Assembly: GCF_039697315.1 (NCBI RefSeq)
Contig: NZ_CP155619.1
Span: 3,224,001-3,288,000 of the forward strand
DNA from: Pseudomonas abietaniphila
Lineage (GTDB): Bacteria > Pseudomonadota > Gammaproteobacteria > Pseudomonadales > Pseudomonadaceae
Reading direction: 5' to 3'
Length of the DNA stretch: 64,000 bases
Positions 9,066-19,582 of the stretch are shown one piece after another. The stretch's first letter is position 1, and each line of letters starts with the position of its first letter. The notes under the pieces are model-generated. The model ran no database searches. It saw nothing but the letters and a program-made list of their open reading frames with translations, and was not told where the DNA came from. The position numbers were made by a program, and so were the translations under genes.

Positions 9066-9487
9066 TTCTTACCAACCGTCTCAAGACCCACCAGACCGAC
9101 TTTCAGGTAACCGGCGCCGCGCAGGGCGTTCATGACGTCCATGAGGTCCCCGTAGTCCACGCCTTTGTCGGCCTGGAAGAAAATCGTGGTGTCTTTCTTG
9201 CCTTTGGTCCTGGCGTCCAGAACCGGACCGATCTGCTCGCGCGCGACCTTCTCGTCGCCCAGGTACAGACTCTGGTCAGCTTTGACGCTGAGGAAAATCG
9301 GCTTCTCCGGTCTGGGCGCGGGCTTCGCTGTCGAGGCGGGCAGGTCGACCTTGATGTCGACGGTTGCAAGGGGTGCTGCCACCATGAAAATGATCAGCAG
9401 CACCAACATGACGTCGATGAACGGCGTCACGTTGATTTCGTGGTTCTCGGCGAGATCGTCGCCACCTTCGTTAAGGTGCAGGCCCAT
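9062..9487 (-). CDS. exbD: Biopolymer transport protein ExbD
   Basis: A 141-residue inner-membrane protein of the TonB motor. A short cytoplasmic tail is followed by one transmembrane helix, INVTPFIDVMLVLLIIFMVA, containing the essential proton-conducting Asp25 (same number as E. coli ExbD). The remainder is a periplasmic domain ending KVGLVGLETVGKK. The gene starts 3 bp after exbB stops and overlaps tonB by 4 bp. Confidence 0.97.
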   Translation of the reverse strand: MGLHLNEGGDDLAENHEINVTPFIDVMLVLLIIFMVAAPLATVDIKVDLPASTAKPAPRPEKPIFLSVKADQSLYLGDEKVAREQIGPVLDARTKGKKDTTIFFQADKGVDYGDLMDVMNALRGAGYLKVGLVGLETVGKK

Positions 9488-9490
9488 GGT

Positions 9491-10462
9491 TTACCCCATT
9501 TTTACCCTGTGCGGCTGTTGAACACGCTCAGCGACTGGCTGGTGATCCAGGTCGCGGCTGACGAGCAACAGAACTTGAGCAGAGGCATCGGACACCTGCG
9601 CCTTGTAACCGGCAATGGAGCGAGCGAACACGTTATAGATGACCACCGCAGGAATCGCGGCGACGAGGCCCAGCGCGGTGGCCAGCAGCGCTTCGGCGAT
9701 GCCGGGTGCGACGACTGCCAGGTTGGTGGTCTGGGTCTTGGCGATGCCGATGAAGCTGTTCATGATGCCCCATACGGTACCGAACAGGCCGACGAAGGGT
9801 GCGGTCGAGCCGATGGTGGCGAGTACGCCGGTGCCCATGCTCATGTTGCGGCCGCAGGCTGCTACCAGGCGCTCAAGGCGGAACGCAACGCGCTCCTTGA
9901 TGCCTTCACGTTCGCGGCTGTTGACCGAGAGGTGCATCTCTTCCAGCGCATCGTGAACCAGCAGATGGGCCAGCGTGCCTTCCTTTTTGGCTCCGGCGCT
10001 GGCCTCATCGAGCGTACGCGCGCGCTTGAGGGCGGCGATTTCGCCACGCAGACGACGCTTGGCGCCGAGCAGTTCAAGACCTTTGGCAATCCAGATGGTC
10101 CAGGTGATGATCGAGGCGATGGCAAGACCGATCATCACCGCTTTAACGATAATGTCTGCATTCTTGTACATGCCCCAAGGCGACAGGTCGTGGGACATGC
10201 CCAGGCTGTTGTCTTCTGCGACGGGTTCGATCGAATCTGCTGGAGCGGCAGGATCCTGAACGGCAGAGGCTGCCGCGGTGTCAACCGGAGCGGCGGCTGG
10301 CGCTGCCGCCTGAACCGCAGGAGTTTGCTGGGCAGGAGCGCTGGAATCGGCAAGCGCAACAGGCGTCAGCATCAGGCTGAATAGAACGGCGGCAATGGCG
10401 CGCCCTGCACGGTGCAGACCTGAAGAGGTGATTGACGAAGCGGCGGATTGAATAGGTGTCAT
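9491..10462 (-). CDS. exbB: MotA/TolQ/ExbB proton channel protein ExbB
   Basis: A 323-residue inner-membrane channel subunit. An N-terminal signal peptide (IAAVLFSLMLTPVALADSSA) leads into an Ala/Pro-rich periplasmic extension of about 70 residues, typical of the longer ExbB1 form in pseudomonads. Three transmembrane helices follow; the conserved signature is MGTGVLATIGSTAPFVGLFGTVWGIMNSF and GIAEALLATALGLVAAIPAVVIYNVF, with the Thr/Glu residues lining the channel. It works with ExbD and TonB, encoded immediately downstream. A Fur-box candidate lies about 95 bp upstream of the start. Confidence 0.96.
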   Translation of the reverse strand: MTPIQSAASSITSSGLHRAGRAIAAVLFSLMLTPVALADSSAPAQQTPAVQAAAPAAAPVDTAAASAVQDPAAPADSIEPVAEDNSLGMSHDLSPWGMYKNADIIVKAVMIGLAIASIITWTIWIAKGLELLGAKRRLRGEIAALKRARTLDEASAGAKKEGTLAHLLVHDALEEMHLSVNSREREGIKERVAFRLERLVAACGRNMSMGTGVLATIGSTAPFVGLFGTVWGIMNSFIGIAKTQTTNLAVVAPGIAEALLATALGLVAAIPAVVIYNVFARSIAGYKAQVSDASAQVLLLVSRDLDHQPVAERVQQPHRVKMG

Positions 10463-10554
10463 GCTGGCCCGACCTGATATGAAAATAGGTGTTCGTTCTG
10501 GATGCGTCGCGCTGGCCCGAGGCGAGCGGAGGAGAACAAAGGGCCGACATTATT

Positions 10555-10573
10555 GCAAGTAATTCTTGTTAAC
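10555..10573 (-). promoter_or_regulatory. Candidate Fur box upstream of exbB
   Basis: GCAAGTAATTCTTGTTAAC matches 13 of 19 positions of the common Pseudomonas Fur box GCAAATGATTCTCATTTGC by eye. It sits about 93 bp before the exbB start, in an AT-rich stretch. Iron repression of exbB-exbD-tonB is established in the genus; this particular site is inference. Confidence 0.5.
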
Positions 10574-10674
10574 AAAAGTAATAGAGTCTCTTTTTTTAAC
10601 GCGAACGCGTCCCGATGGTCGCTTTTCAGGCCGGTTTTATTGGTCGAAACCTACTTTTGATGTGGAGATTGGTC

Positions 10675-11532
10675 ATGGCGGCACCGTCCGTTCTGATTGC
10701 TGGATGTGGTGACATTGGTGGACGCCTGGCGTCGCAGCTACTGCCTCAAGGTTGGACGGTGTACGGCCTGCGCAGGAACGTGGCGAAGCTGCCGCACGGC
10801 GTGCGCGGTGTGGGCGGAGACCTTTTTGACGCGCGGATCCCGGTCCAATGGCCCGAGAGCCGAATCGATTATCTGGTCTACTGTGCGACCCCGACGGCGC
10901 GGGACGAAGCAGGTTACCGCGCAGCGTACGTACAAGGGTTGCGCCATGTGCTGGGCTGGACGGAGCGCAGCGGGCAGAAGCCGAAAAGGATTCTGTTCGT
11001 GTCGAGCAGCAGTGTTTATGGGCAACAAGGGGGCGAGTGGGTCGATGAGACATCGCCCGCCGAGGCCGACGGGTTCTCGGGTCGCGTGATGCGAGAGGCT
11101 GAGCAGGTGGCCCTGAACAGCGGCATTCCGGGGAGCATCGTCAGATTGACCGGCATCTATGGGCCGGGTCGTAGCGATTTGATGAACCGGGTCCGTCAGG
11201 GTTACAGCGTGGCGGTTGATCCACCGCTGTACGGCAACCGGATACATGCGGATGACGCTGCGGGGTTGCTCGCCTTCCTGTTGCAGGCCGATGCGAATGG
11301 CGAAGCGCTTGAGGATTGCTACCTAGGCGTTGACGACGCGCCGGTGCCCTTGGCTGAAGTGGTGGACTGGATGCGTACTCGCCTCAACGTGACGCAATGG
11401 TCCGATGAGAACAACGTGAGACGCGCAGGCAGCAAGCGTTGCAGCAACGCGCGAGCCAAAGCACTGGGCTGGGTGCCGCGTTATGCGAGTTACAAGGAAG
11501 GGTATGAGGGGATGTTGGCACAGGATAATTGA
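10675..11532 (+). CDS. NAD-dependent epimerase/dehydratase-family protein
   Basis: A 285-residue short-chain (extended SDR) protein. The Rossmann nucleotide-binding motif is at the very start, SVLIAGCGDIGGRLASQL (GxGxxG). The catalytic region reads VSSSSVYGQQGGEWVDE, with the Tyr of a YGxxK-like motif; the Lys is replaced, so catalytic competence is doubtful. LTGIYGPGRSDLMNR is the usual SDR follow-on. I chose ATG at 10675, which has GGAG 8 bp upstream; a longer frame begins at 10615 but breaks the fold's normal N-terminus. Substrate unknown. It stands alone between divergent exbB and a repeat. Confidence 0.8.
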   Translation: MAAPSVLIAGCGDIGGRLASQLLPQGWTVYGLRRNVAKLPHGVRGVGGDLFDARIPVQWPESRIDYLVYCATPTARDEAGYRAAYVQGLRHVLGWTERSGQKPKRILFVSSSSVYGQQGGEWVDETSPAEADGFSGRVMREAEQVALNSGIPGSIVRLTGIYGPGRSDLMNRVRQGYSVAVDPPLYGNRIHADDAAGLLAFLLQADANGEALEDCYLGVDDAPVPLAEVVDWMRTRLNVTQWSDENNVRRAGSKRCSNARAKALGWVPRYASYKEGYEGMLAQDN

Positions 11533-11570
11533 GCGCGGCCGCGACCTGCTTTTGATTCTGGCCGAAGGCC

Positions 11571-11660
11571 GTGGGAGTTCAGCTTGCTGACGAATTCAGC
11601 GTATCAGTCGATGACATGTTGTCTGGCCTGACGCCTTCGTGAGCAAGCTCACTCCCACAG
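11571..11660. repeat. REP doublet (GTGGGAG...CTCCCAC family)
   Basis: GTGGGAGTTCAGCTTGCTGA at 11571 and, inverted, TGAGCAAGCTCACTCCCAC ending at 11659 enclose about 50 bp. This is the common Pseudomonas REP family whose core is GAGCAAGCTC. It lies between the convergent epimerase and lipoprotein genes. Confidence 0.75.
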
Positions 11661-11672
11661 GTGATCTTGGGG

Positions 11673-12416
11673 CTAGTTTTTCTCCAGCACCCAATGCCGC
11701 TCGCCCGGACTCAAATCCGGCATTTCAGTGGCCTGGGCATTGTTCACGGCCTGGAAGATTTCCAGCTGCTTGCCCTGGCGCACGAACACCCACGGGTTGC
11801 CGCGCTCATTTTTCTCCAGCCACATGCTGTCGTACTCGCCGCTCATGGCGGCGCAATCGCCTGCCAGACAGAGCGCGTAGCGGTCATTTCCCGGCAAACC
11901 GGTCACGCTGCCGTCGGGTTGAAACTCAACGACACTGCCTTGCCCGTCGCCATTGACGATCGTCCATTTGCCACCCAGGTACGCGGTGTAAAGCGCACGC
12001 TCAAAGCTGCTTCCGGGCGGTGCGCCAGCAGGAGCGGCTTGCTTGGGCATGCGGAAATGCTGTTCGGGGCCTGAGTCGCTGGCGCTCTGAACCAGCTCGT
12101 CGCTTTTGAGCTTGAGGTCGTCAGAGGTGCTGCCATAGACATTCACCTTCCACGATCCGTCGGGATCTTTGGCGATCTTGCCTTCGGTGAGTTCGAATCC
12201 GTTGTAGGACGTAGCCTGCCCCGCCGCTGTATTGATATTCCATTCCAGCGTTGGCCCGTACGCCAGCAGCGACTGGCGCAAGTTGCCGCCTTCTGCCGCA
12301 GCGTCGATGGCGGCCTGGTTGATCCAGGTGCCGTCCGGGGTTTTGTTCGAATGGCTGGCGCAGCCGCTCAGCAGCGCGGCCAGCAGCGAGAGGGCGAACG
12401 CGACGCGCATATGCAT
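11673..12416 (-). CDS. Putative lipoprotein of unknown function
   Basis: A 247-residue predicted lipoprotein. The signal peptide MHMRVAFALSLLAALLSGCAS ends in a lipobox LLSGC, so Cys19 should be lipidated; +2 is Ala, which favours the outer membrane. The mature part has DGTWINQAAIDAAAEGGNLR, a possible lipocalin/META-like beta-strand pattern (YLGGKWTIVNGDGQGSVVEFQPDGSVTG), and a Cys pair CLAGDC. I do not recognise a named family. The ATG at 12416 has AAGGAAGGA 6 bp upstream. It is on the same strand as ridA and spoT but separated from ridA by a 57-bp gap with a hairpin (GCGGAGCG/CGCTCCGC, 12445-12466). Confidence 0.75.
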   Translation of the reverse strand: MHMRVAFALSLLAALLSGCASHSNKTPDGTWINQAAIDAAAEGGNLRQSLLAYGPTLEWNINTAAGQATSYNGFELTEGKIAKDPDGSWKVNVYGSTSDDLKLKSDELVQSASDSGPEQHFRMPKQAAPAGAPPGSSFERALYTAYLGGKWTIVNGDGQGSVVEFQPDGSVTGLPGNDRYALCLAGDCAAMSGEYDSMWLEKNERGNPWVFVRQGKQLEIFQAVNNAQATEMPDLSPGERHWVLEKN

Positions 12417-12473
12417 GCGGAGTCCTTCCTTTGCTCTGAGGGTAGCGGAGCGTGAATACGCTCCGCGGGGGAT

Positions 12474-12854
12474 TTACTCGACGACCAGCACGGCGTCCAT
12501 TTCAACCATCGCGCCTTTTGGCAGGGCAGCCACGCCGATAGCGGCGCGTGCAGGATAAGGCTGTTCGAAATACTTGCCCATGATCTCGTTGACCTTGGCG
12601 AAGTGGCTCAAATCCGTCAGGAATATGTTCAGCTTGACGATGTCCTTGAACGAACCGCCTGCGGCTTCAGCCACGGCTTTCAGGTTTTCGAAGACCTGAA
12701 CGGTCTGGGCTTCGAAGCCTTCGACCAGTTCCATGGTTTTCGGGTCCAGAGGAATCTGACCCGACATGTAGACGGTATTGCCAGCTTTGATCGCCTGAGA
12801 ATACGTGCCGATGGCGGCAGGGGCTTTGTCGCTGGAGATAACGGTCTTGCTCAT
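12474..12854 (-). CDS. ridA: RidA-family reactive enamine/imine deaminase
   Basis: A 126-residue YjgF/RidA protein. It hydrolyses reactive 2-aminoacrylate-type enamines made by PLP enzymes, protecting them from damage. The hallmark residues are visible: Gly-Thr-Tyr-Ser in [20 protein letters not shown], Arg in [23 protein letters not shown] (catalytic Arg of the PARA motif) and the terminal Glu of MVEMDA. Length is typical. It follows spoT by 24 bp on the same strand, the arrangement usual in gammaproteobacteria, so the two are probably one transcript. A second, divergent RidA paralogue is encoded in the dadA operon at 40759. Confidence 0.96.
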   Translation of the reverse strand: MSKTVISSDKAPAAIGTYSQAIKAGNTVYMSGQIPLDPKTMELVEGFEAQTVQVFENLKAVAEAAGGSFKDIVKLNIFLTDLSHFAKVNEIMGKYFEQPYPARAAIGVAALPKGAMVEMDAVLVVE

Positions 12855-12878
12855 GAAGAACTCCTGTTGGCGGTTTGG

Positions 12879-14987
12879 CTACGCACGCATGCGGGTGATG
12901 CGAATCACACCGGTCAAGGCGCGCAGTTTCTTGATCACACGGGCCAGGTGCACGCGGTCGTGTACGCTGACCACCAGTTGGACCACGCTGATACGACCAT
13001 CGCGTTCGTCCATGCTGATTTTCTCGATGTTGCCGTCGGCCGCATTGACGCTGCTGGCCAGCAAGGCAATAAGCCCGCGCTGGTGCTCCAGCTCGACCCG
13101 CAGCTCGACATTGAATTCGCCGGTGACGTCTTTGGCCCAGGAAAGCTGGATGCACTTTTCCGGGTTATGGCGGATTTCGCTGATATTGCGGCAGTTATCC
13201 AGGTGCACGACCATGCCTTTGCCCGCAGACAAGTGGCCGACGATTGGGTCGCCCGGAATCGGCGTACAGCATTTGGCGTAGCTGAGCACGAGGCCTTCGG
13301 TGCCACGAATCGCCAGCGGGCCTTCAGCGCTCGGCAATTGTTCACCTTCGCTGGCGAGCAGGCGTCTGGCGACGACATACGCCATGCGGTTGCCCAGGCC
13401 GATGTCTTCGAGGAGGTCTTCGACGACCTCGACCCGGTACTCGGCCAGGATCAACTGCACGCGTTCGTTTGGAATCTTGTCCAGCGTACTGTCGAAGCCG
13501 TTGAGCACTTTGTTCAGCAGGCGCTCGCCGAGGCTGATGGACTCCGAACGGCGTTGCAGCTTCAGCGCATGGCGAATGTGCGTGCGCGCCTTGCCGGTCA
13601 CGACGAAGTTCAGCCATGCCGGGTTCGGGCGTGCGCCCGGTGCGCTGACGATTTCAACCGTCGAGCCGCTTTGCAGGGGTTCGGACAGCGGCGCCAGTCG
13701 GCGATTGATCCGGCAGGCAATGCAGCTATTGCCGACATCGGTGTGAACGGCGTACGCGAAGTCGACGGCCGTGGAGCCTTTGGGCAGCTCCATGATCCGG
13801 CCTTTGGGCGTGAACACGTAGACCTCGTCCGGGAACAGGTCGATTTTTACGCTTTCGATGAATTCCAGCGAGTTGCCGGCACGTTGCTGCATTTCCAGCA
13901 CGCCCTTGACCCACTGGCGGGCGCGAGCATGCGTGCTTTTAGGCTGCTCGTCGCCGGAAGACTTGTACAGCCAGTGCGCGGCGATGCCGTTGTTGGCCAT
14001 CTCTTCCATCTCGCGCGTGCGGATCTGGATTTCGATGGGCACGCCATGCATGCCGAACAGCGTGGTGTGCAACGACTGATAGCCGTTGGCCTTTGGAATC
14101 GCGATGTAATCCTTGAAGCGTCCAGGCAGCGGTTTGTACAAATTATGTACAGCGCCGAGAACGCGATAGCAGGTGTCCACCTTGTCGACGATGATCCGGA
14201 ACGCATACACGTCCATGATCTCGTTGAAGGCGCGACGCTTGCCGCGCATCTTCTTGTAGATGCCGTACAAGTGCTTCTGACGTCCGCTGACTTCGCCTTC
14301 AATGCCGTCGACCGCCAGGCAGTGGCTCAGCGACTCTTCGATCTTGTTGACCAGTTCCTTGCGATTGCCACGGGCGCGCTTGACGGCCTGACCGATGCGC
14401 GAGGAGCGCATCGGGTACATGGCCTTGAAGCCCAGGTCTTCGAATTCGATACGCACGCTGTGCATGCCAAGGCGATTGGCGATGGGGGCGTAGATTTCGA
14501 GGGTTTCCTTGGCAATGCGTCGGCGTTTTTCGCCTGACAGCACTTCCAGTGTCCGCATGTTGTGCAAGCGGTCAGCGAGTTTGACCAGGATCACGCGGAT
14601 GTCGCGTGCCATGGCCATGGCCATTTTCTGGAAGTTCTCGGCCTGGGCTTCAGCCTTGGTCTCGAAGTTCATCTGGGTCAGTTTGCTGACCCCGTCGACC
14701 AGTTCGGCCACGGTCTCGCCAAACTGCGCACAAAGCGCTTCCTTGGCGATGCCGGTGTCTTCGATCACGTCATGCAGCATCGCGGCCATCAAGCTCTGAT
14801 GGTCCATGTGCATGTCAGCAAGGATATTGGCCACCGCCAGCGGATGCGTGACGTAGGCTTCGCCGCTGCGACGGCGTTGGCCGTCGTGGGCTTGTTCGGC
14901 GTAGAAATACGCTCGGCGAACCAGATTGACCTGGTCGGCGCCGAGGTAGGTCGAGAGGCGATCGGCGAGGGCGTCTATGCTCGGCAT
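12879..14987 (-). CDS. spoT: Bifunctional (p)ppGpp synthetase/hydrolase SpoT
   Basis: A 702-residue RelA/SpoT protein that makes and degrades the alarmone (p)ppGpp. The N-terminal HD hydrolase domain is intact (HPLAVANILADMHMD then MLHDVIEDT, containing the metal-binding His-Asp). The synthetase domain has the active EDLGF/YAFRIIVDKVDTCYRVLGAVH and the GYQSLHTTLFG segment. The TGS domain (VFTPKGRIMELPKGSTAVDFAYAVH) and a C-terminal ACT domain (ending LRALTGVIRITRMRA) complete the usual order. The gene lies 60 bp after rpoZ, the classic rpoZ-spoT arrangement, with ridA downstream. Confidence 0.98.
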   Translation of the reverse strand: MPSIDALADRLSTYLGADQVNLVRRAYFYAEQAHDGQRRRSGEAYVTHPLAVANILADMHMDHQSLMAAMLHDVIEDTGIAKEALCAQFGETVAELVDGVSKLTQMNFETKAEAQAENFQKMAMAMARDIRVILVKLADRLHNMRTLEVLSGEKRRRIAKETLEIYAPIANRLGMHSVRIEFEDLGFKAMYPMRSSRIGQAVKRARGNRKELVNKIEESLSHCLAVDGIEGEVSGRQKHLYGIYKKMRGKRRAFNEIMDVYAFRIIVDKVDTCYRVLGAVHNLYKPLPGRFKDYIAIPKANGYQSLHTTLFGMHGVPIEIQIRTREMEEMANNGIAAHWLYKSSGDEQPKSTHARARQWVKGVLEMQQRAGNSLEFIESVKIDLFPDEVYVFTPKGRIMELPKGSTAVDFAYAVHTDVGNSCIACRINRRLAPLSEPLQSGSTVEIVSAPGARPNPAWLNFVVTGKARTHIRHALKLQRRSESISLGERLLNKVLNGFDSTLDKIPNERVQLILAEYRVEVVEDLLEDIGLGNRMAYVVARRLLASEGEQLPSAEGPLAIRGTEGLVLSYAKCCTPIPGDPIVGHLSAGKGMVVHLDNCRNISEIRHNPEKCIQLSWAKDVTGEFNVELRVELEHQRGLIALLASSVNAADGNIEKISMDERDGRISVVQLVVSVHDRVHLARVIKKLRALTGVIRITRMRA

Positions 14988-15047
14988 GATGCAACTCCTT
15001 GCCGAGAATGGTGACCCTGCGCCTTGCTACGTCGACCGGGCATAGGC

Positions 15048-15311
15048 TTAGACGGCCTCGTTGGACTCGTCCTCGAACGCTGCGAACAGTGGTTCATCTT
15101 CAACGATTTCAGCTTCTGCAATGACAGCGTAATCCATCAGGCCAGCCGCGATTTCGCGCAAGGCAACAACGGTAGGCTTGTCGTTTTCCCAGGCCAGCTT
15201 TGGCTCTTTGCCGCCGGTCGCCAGTTGACGCGAGCGTTTGGTGGCGAGCATGACCAGCTCAAAGCGGTTATCTACATGTTCCAGGCAGTCTTCAACGGTC
15301 ACGCGGGCCAT
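15048..15311 (-). CDS. rpoZ: DNA-directed RNA polymerase omega subunit
   Basis: An 87-residue subunit that helps assemble and stabilise RNA polymerase and is one of the ppGpp binding partners. The N-terminus [20 protein letters not shown] and the block [15 protein letters not shown] are diagnostic. The open frame extends upstream for 74 more codons, but that part is unrelated low-quality sequence; ATG at 15311 with an upstream AGGAAT is the true start. Next to spoT, as in most gammaproteobacteria. Confidence 0.97.
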   Translation of the reverse strand: MARVTVEDCLEHVDNRFELVMLATKRSRQLATGGKEPKLAWENDKPTVVALREIAAGLMDYAVIAEAEIVEDEPLFAAFEDESNEAV

Positions 15312-15460
15312 GGGTATTCCTCGTAGCAAATGCGGTATGCGCGGTGCCCGGATGGGCGAGCGGACTCGGTAGTTTACAAGCGGACAGCTCAAAGCTTCAA
15401 GCGGCAAGCCCCAAGCGGTCGGTTTTTGGCGTTGTTTCGATGCGCTTTGCACCGCCCGTG

Positions 15461-15545
15461 TAGTAGCGCTTGCCCGCGATGGCGGTGTGCCTGGCAATGA
15501 ATGTGTTGAATTCATCGACGCCATCGTGGGCAAGCGCGCTCCTGC
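15461..15545. repeat. REP doublet between rpoZ and gmk
   Basis: TAGCGCTTGCCCGCGATGGCG at about 15464, written without its flanks, and the inverted CGCCATCGTGGGCAAGCGCG at 15519-15538 enclose a loop of about 35 bp. The core GCCCGCGAT differs from the GAGCAAGCTC REP family elsewhere in the window. Confidence 0.7.
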
Positions 15546-15551
15546 AAATAC

Positions 15552-17049
<1,498 letters not shown>

Positions 17050-17346
17050 GGGAAATACCTCTATAAAGTCAGGAGTTAGCCTGGAAGCGACGATGTTCTG
17101 TCCAGATGAATGTGATGAAGAAGCGACAGGCTATAAAGGCGCAAGATTGTAGCTCAGTGCGAGGTGTGCGCCCAACGGTGAGGATGTCGCAGGACGTGTG
17201 CGATGTCGCCGTTTCGCTGCCTGGTAGCGCTTTTTCATACCTTCGTGCGTGAGCCAATGGTCATTGATGCCTCATTAGATGTCCCCAGCGCGGGTCAGCG
17301 CCTCTATAATGCTCGTCAGTTTTCCGTCTCAGTACAGGTATCCCAG

Positions 17347-18069
17347 ATGAAACGTCCAAGTGGTCGCGCTGCCGATCAGCTTCGCTCGATCCGCATCACC
17401 CGCAGCTACACCAAGCACGCCGAAGGGTCTGTACTGGTCGAGTTCGGTGACACCAAGGTGATCTGCACCGTCAGCGTCGAAAACGGCGTGCCGCGTTTTC
17501 TCAAAGGTCAGGGCCAAGGCTGGCTGACGGCCGAATACGGCATGCTGCCGCGTGCGACCGGTGAGCGTAACCAGCGCGAAGCCAGCCGTGGCAAACAAGG
17601 CGGCCGTACCCTTGAGATTCAGCGTTTGATCGGTCGTTCCCTGCGCGCTGCGCTGGATATGTCCAAGCTGGGCGACGTGACGCTGTATGTCGACTGCGAC
17701 GTGATCCAGGCCGACGGCGGTACTCGCACCGCCTCGATTACCGGCTCGATGGTTGCGCTGATCGATGCGCTGAAAACCATCAAGAAACGTGGTGGCCTCA
17801 AGGGTGGCGATCCGTTGAAGCAGATGATCGCAGCTGTTTCGGTCGGCATGTATCAGGGTGAGCCGGTGCTGGATCTGGATTATCTGGAAGACTCGGCTGC
17901 CGAGACTGACCTCAATGTGGTCATGACCAACGCAGGCGGTTTCATTGAAGTTCAGGGCACCGCCGAAGGCGCTCCCTTCCAGCCTGCCGAGCTGAACGCG
18001 ATGCTGGCGTTGGCACAGAAAGGCATGAACGAGATCTTTGAACTGCAGCAGGCGGCCCTGGCCGACTGA
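17347..18069 (+). CDS. rph: Ribonuclease PH
   Basis: A 240-residue phosphorolytic 3'-5' exoribonuclease that trims tRNA 3' ends. [19 protein letters not shown] is the usual start, and [22 protein letters not shown] plus the phosphate-binding [19 protein letters not shown] are diagnostic. The frame opens upstream at 17203, but ATG 17347 matches the family start. The 297-bp gap to yicC (17050-17346) contains the divergent promoters; I see no other gene in it. Confidence 0.97.
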   Translation: MKRPSGRAADQLRSIRITRSYTKHAEGSVLVEFGDTKVICTVSVENGVPRFLKGQGQGWLTAEYGMLPRATGERNQREASRGKQGGRTLEIQRLIGRSLRAALDMSKLGDVTLYVDCDVIQADGGTRTASITGSMVALIDALKTIKKRGGLKGGDPLKQMIAAVSVGMYQGEPVLDLDYLEDSAAETDLNVVMTNAGGFIEVQGTAEGAPFQPAELNAMLALAQKGMNEIFELQQAALAD

Positions 18070-18115
18070 TTGCCGTTGATGTGATTCGCGTCACCACCGT
18101 CAGAACAGGGAAAGC

Positions 18116-18487
18116 ATGATGATCGACAGTCAGCCGCCGTTGCCAGTGCCGAGCAAGGAAGTCCGCCAATGGGCCATGATGTGCCATTTTGCGGCGTTCT
18201 TCGGCCTGATCTTTCCGTTCGGTAATTTGCTGGGGCCATTGATTGTCTGGCAACTGAAGAAAGAGGCCGATCCGTTCATCGATGCTCAGGGCAAGGAAGC
18301 CCTCAACTTTCAGATCACCGTGGCCATCGCTGCGATGATCTGCTTCCTGTTGATGATCGTCGTCATTGGTTTTCCGCTGCTGATGCTCGTAGGCGTTGGC
18401 GCTTTGGTGCTGACGATCATCGCCGGGGTCAAGGTTAACGACGGGATCGCCTATCGTTATCCGTTTACCTGGCGGTTGATCAAGTAA
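18116..18487 (+). CDS. DUF4870-domain membrane protein
   Basis: A 123-residue inner-membrane protein. The pattern SKEVRQWAMMCHFAAFFGLIFPFGNLLGPLIVWQLKKEADPF, followed by a second amphipathic stretch and paired hydrophobic helices (VAIAAMICFLLMIVVIGFPLLMLVGVGALVLTIIAG) is that of DUF4870/TIM-like small membrane proteins. Function unknown. It lies 46 bp after rph on the same strand, probably co-transcribed, and is followed by a REP doublet and a terminator. Confidence 0.82.
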   Translation: MMIDSQPPLPVPSKEVRQWAMMCHFAAFFGLIFPFGNLLGPLIVWQLKKEADPFIDAQGKEALNFQITVAIAAMICFLLMIVVIGFPLLMLVGVGALVLTIIAGVKVNDGIAYRYPFTWRLIK

Positions 18488-18510
18488 GCGGGGCGGTGGT
18501 CTGCTGCACC

Positions 18511-18645
18511 TGTAGGAGCGTGGCTTGTCCCGCGATCGGCCGGGAACCGGACGTCAAAACTGAATTCGGAATATCCCTGATACGACGGCTTCGATGGATT
18601 CGCTGCCGCTTCGCGCCAGATCGCGGGACAAGCCACGCTCCTACA
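18511..18645. repeat. REP doublet with 27-bp perfect inverted arms
   Basis: Arms at 18511-18537 (starting TGTAGGAGCGTGGCTTGTCC and ending CGCGATC) and 18619-18645 are exact reverse complements over 27 bp, with 81 bp between them. The same arms recur at 38686-38821 and, with substitutions, at 55212-55345. Confidence 0.85.
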
Positions 18646-18680
18646 AGGTCAGGCTGAGCTGCCTGAATACTGGACAAACA

Positions 18681-18707
18681 AAAGCCGACTTCACGTCGGC
18701 TTTTTTT
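18681..18707. terminator. Bidirectional terminator between the DUF4870 gene and crc
   Basis: AAAGCCGAC TTCAC GTCGGCTTTTTTT forms an 8-10 bp GC-rich stem with T tracts on both strands, between two convergent genes. Confidence 0.88.
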
Positions 18708-18720
18708 GAGCAACTGAACG

Positions 18721-19500
18721 TCAGATCGTCAACGTCCAGTCGTAGTCCACAATCAGCGGCGCGTGCTGCGAGAAGCGCGGCTGGCGTGGCAGGCGAGCGC
18801 TGCGTACGAAACGGCGCAGACCCGGGGTCAGCAATTGATAGTCGAACCGCCAGCCCAGATTCAGCATCTCGGCCTGTTCGTTATCCGGCCACCAGCTGTA
18901 CTGGTCGCCTTCGCGGCTGACTTCGCGCAGGGCATCGACATAACCCATGTTGCCGACAATCTCGTCCATCCAGGCGCGCTCTGGCGCCAGGAAGCCCGGA
19001 GATTGCTGGCTGTCGCGCCAGTTTTTGATGTCCAGCTTCTGCTGCGCAACGTAGAGCGAGCCACAATAAATGTACTCGCGACGTTTGCGGCGTTGCTTGT
19101 CCAGGTACTTGCCGAAGTCGTCCATGAGCTTGAACTTCTGGTTCAAGTCCTCATCGCCGTTCATGCCGGACGGGAGCAGCAAGGTTGCAATACTGACTTT
19201 GTCGAAATCCGCCTGCAGGTATCGCCCGTAACGGTCGGCCGTTTCAAAGCCCAGACCGTTGATTACCGCCTTTGGCTGCAGCCGCGAGTAAAGCGCCACA
19301 CCACCTTGGGCAGGAACTTCGGCATCGCAGGCATACAGGAAGTAGCCGTCCAGTTGGTAGGCTGGATCGTCCAGTTCAAAGGCGGAGGCGCGGGTATCCT
19401 GAAGACAGATGACGTCGGCATTCTGGGCTTGCAGCCAACTGAGCAAACCACGCTCGACTGCAGCCTGAATACCATTAACGTTCACACTGATGATCCGCAT
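18721..19500 (-). CDS. crc: Catabolite repression control protein Crc
   Basis: A 259-residue exonuclease III/AP-endonuclease-fold protein that has lost nuclease activity and serves as partner of Hfq in carbon catabolite repression in Pseudomonas. MRIISVNVNGIQAAVERGLLSWL is the fold's N-terminus, and PRQPRFSQHAPLIVDYDW its C-terminus. The sequence is nearly the textbook Pseudomonas Crc. The start is taken at MRIIS, four codons into the longer frame. Divergent from pyrE with 82 bp between, the order conserved across the genus. Its target control acts at translation with Hfq and is antagonised by CrcZ-type RNAs, none of which is in this window. Confidence 0.97.
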   Translation of the reverse strand: MRIISVNVNGIQAAVERGLLSWLQAQNADVICLQDTRASAFELDDPAYQLDGYFLYACDAEVPAQGGVALYSRLQPKAVINGLGFETADRYGRYLQADFDKVSIATLLLPSGMNGDEDLNQKFKLMDDFGKYLDKQRRKRREYIYCGSLYVAQQKLDIKNWRDSQQSPGFLAPERAWMDEIVGNMGYVDALREVSREGDQYSWWPDNEQAEMLNLGWRFDYQLLTPGLRRFVRSARLPRQPRFSQHAPLIVDYDWTLTI

Positions 19501-19582
19501 AAATGGCCCCAAAAATCACGTGCGTGTATGATACCCGAGCTCTACCTAATTAGCTAAATCCGTGGTATTCGGGGCTTTTTTC

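Noticed and set aside
12603-14537. 644-codon plus-strand frame opposite spoT
   Set aside because: High-GC shadow frame of a conserved gene, with no ribosome site and no protein family.
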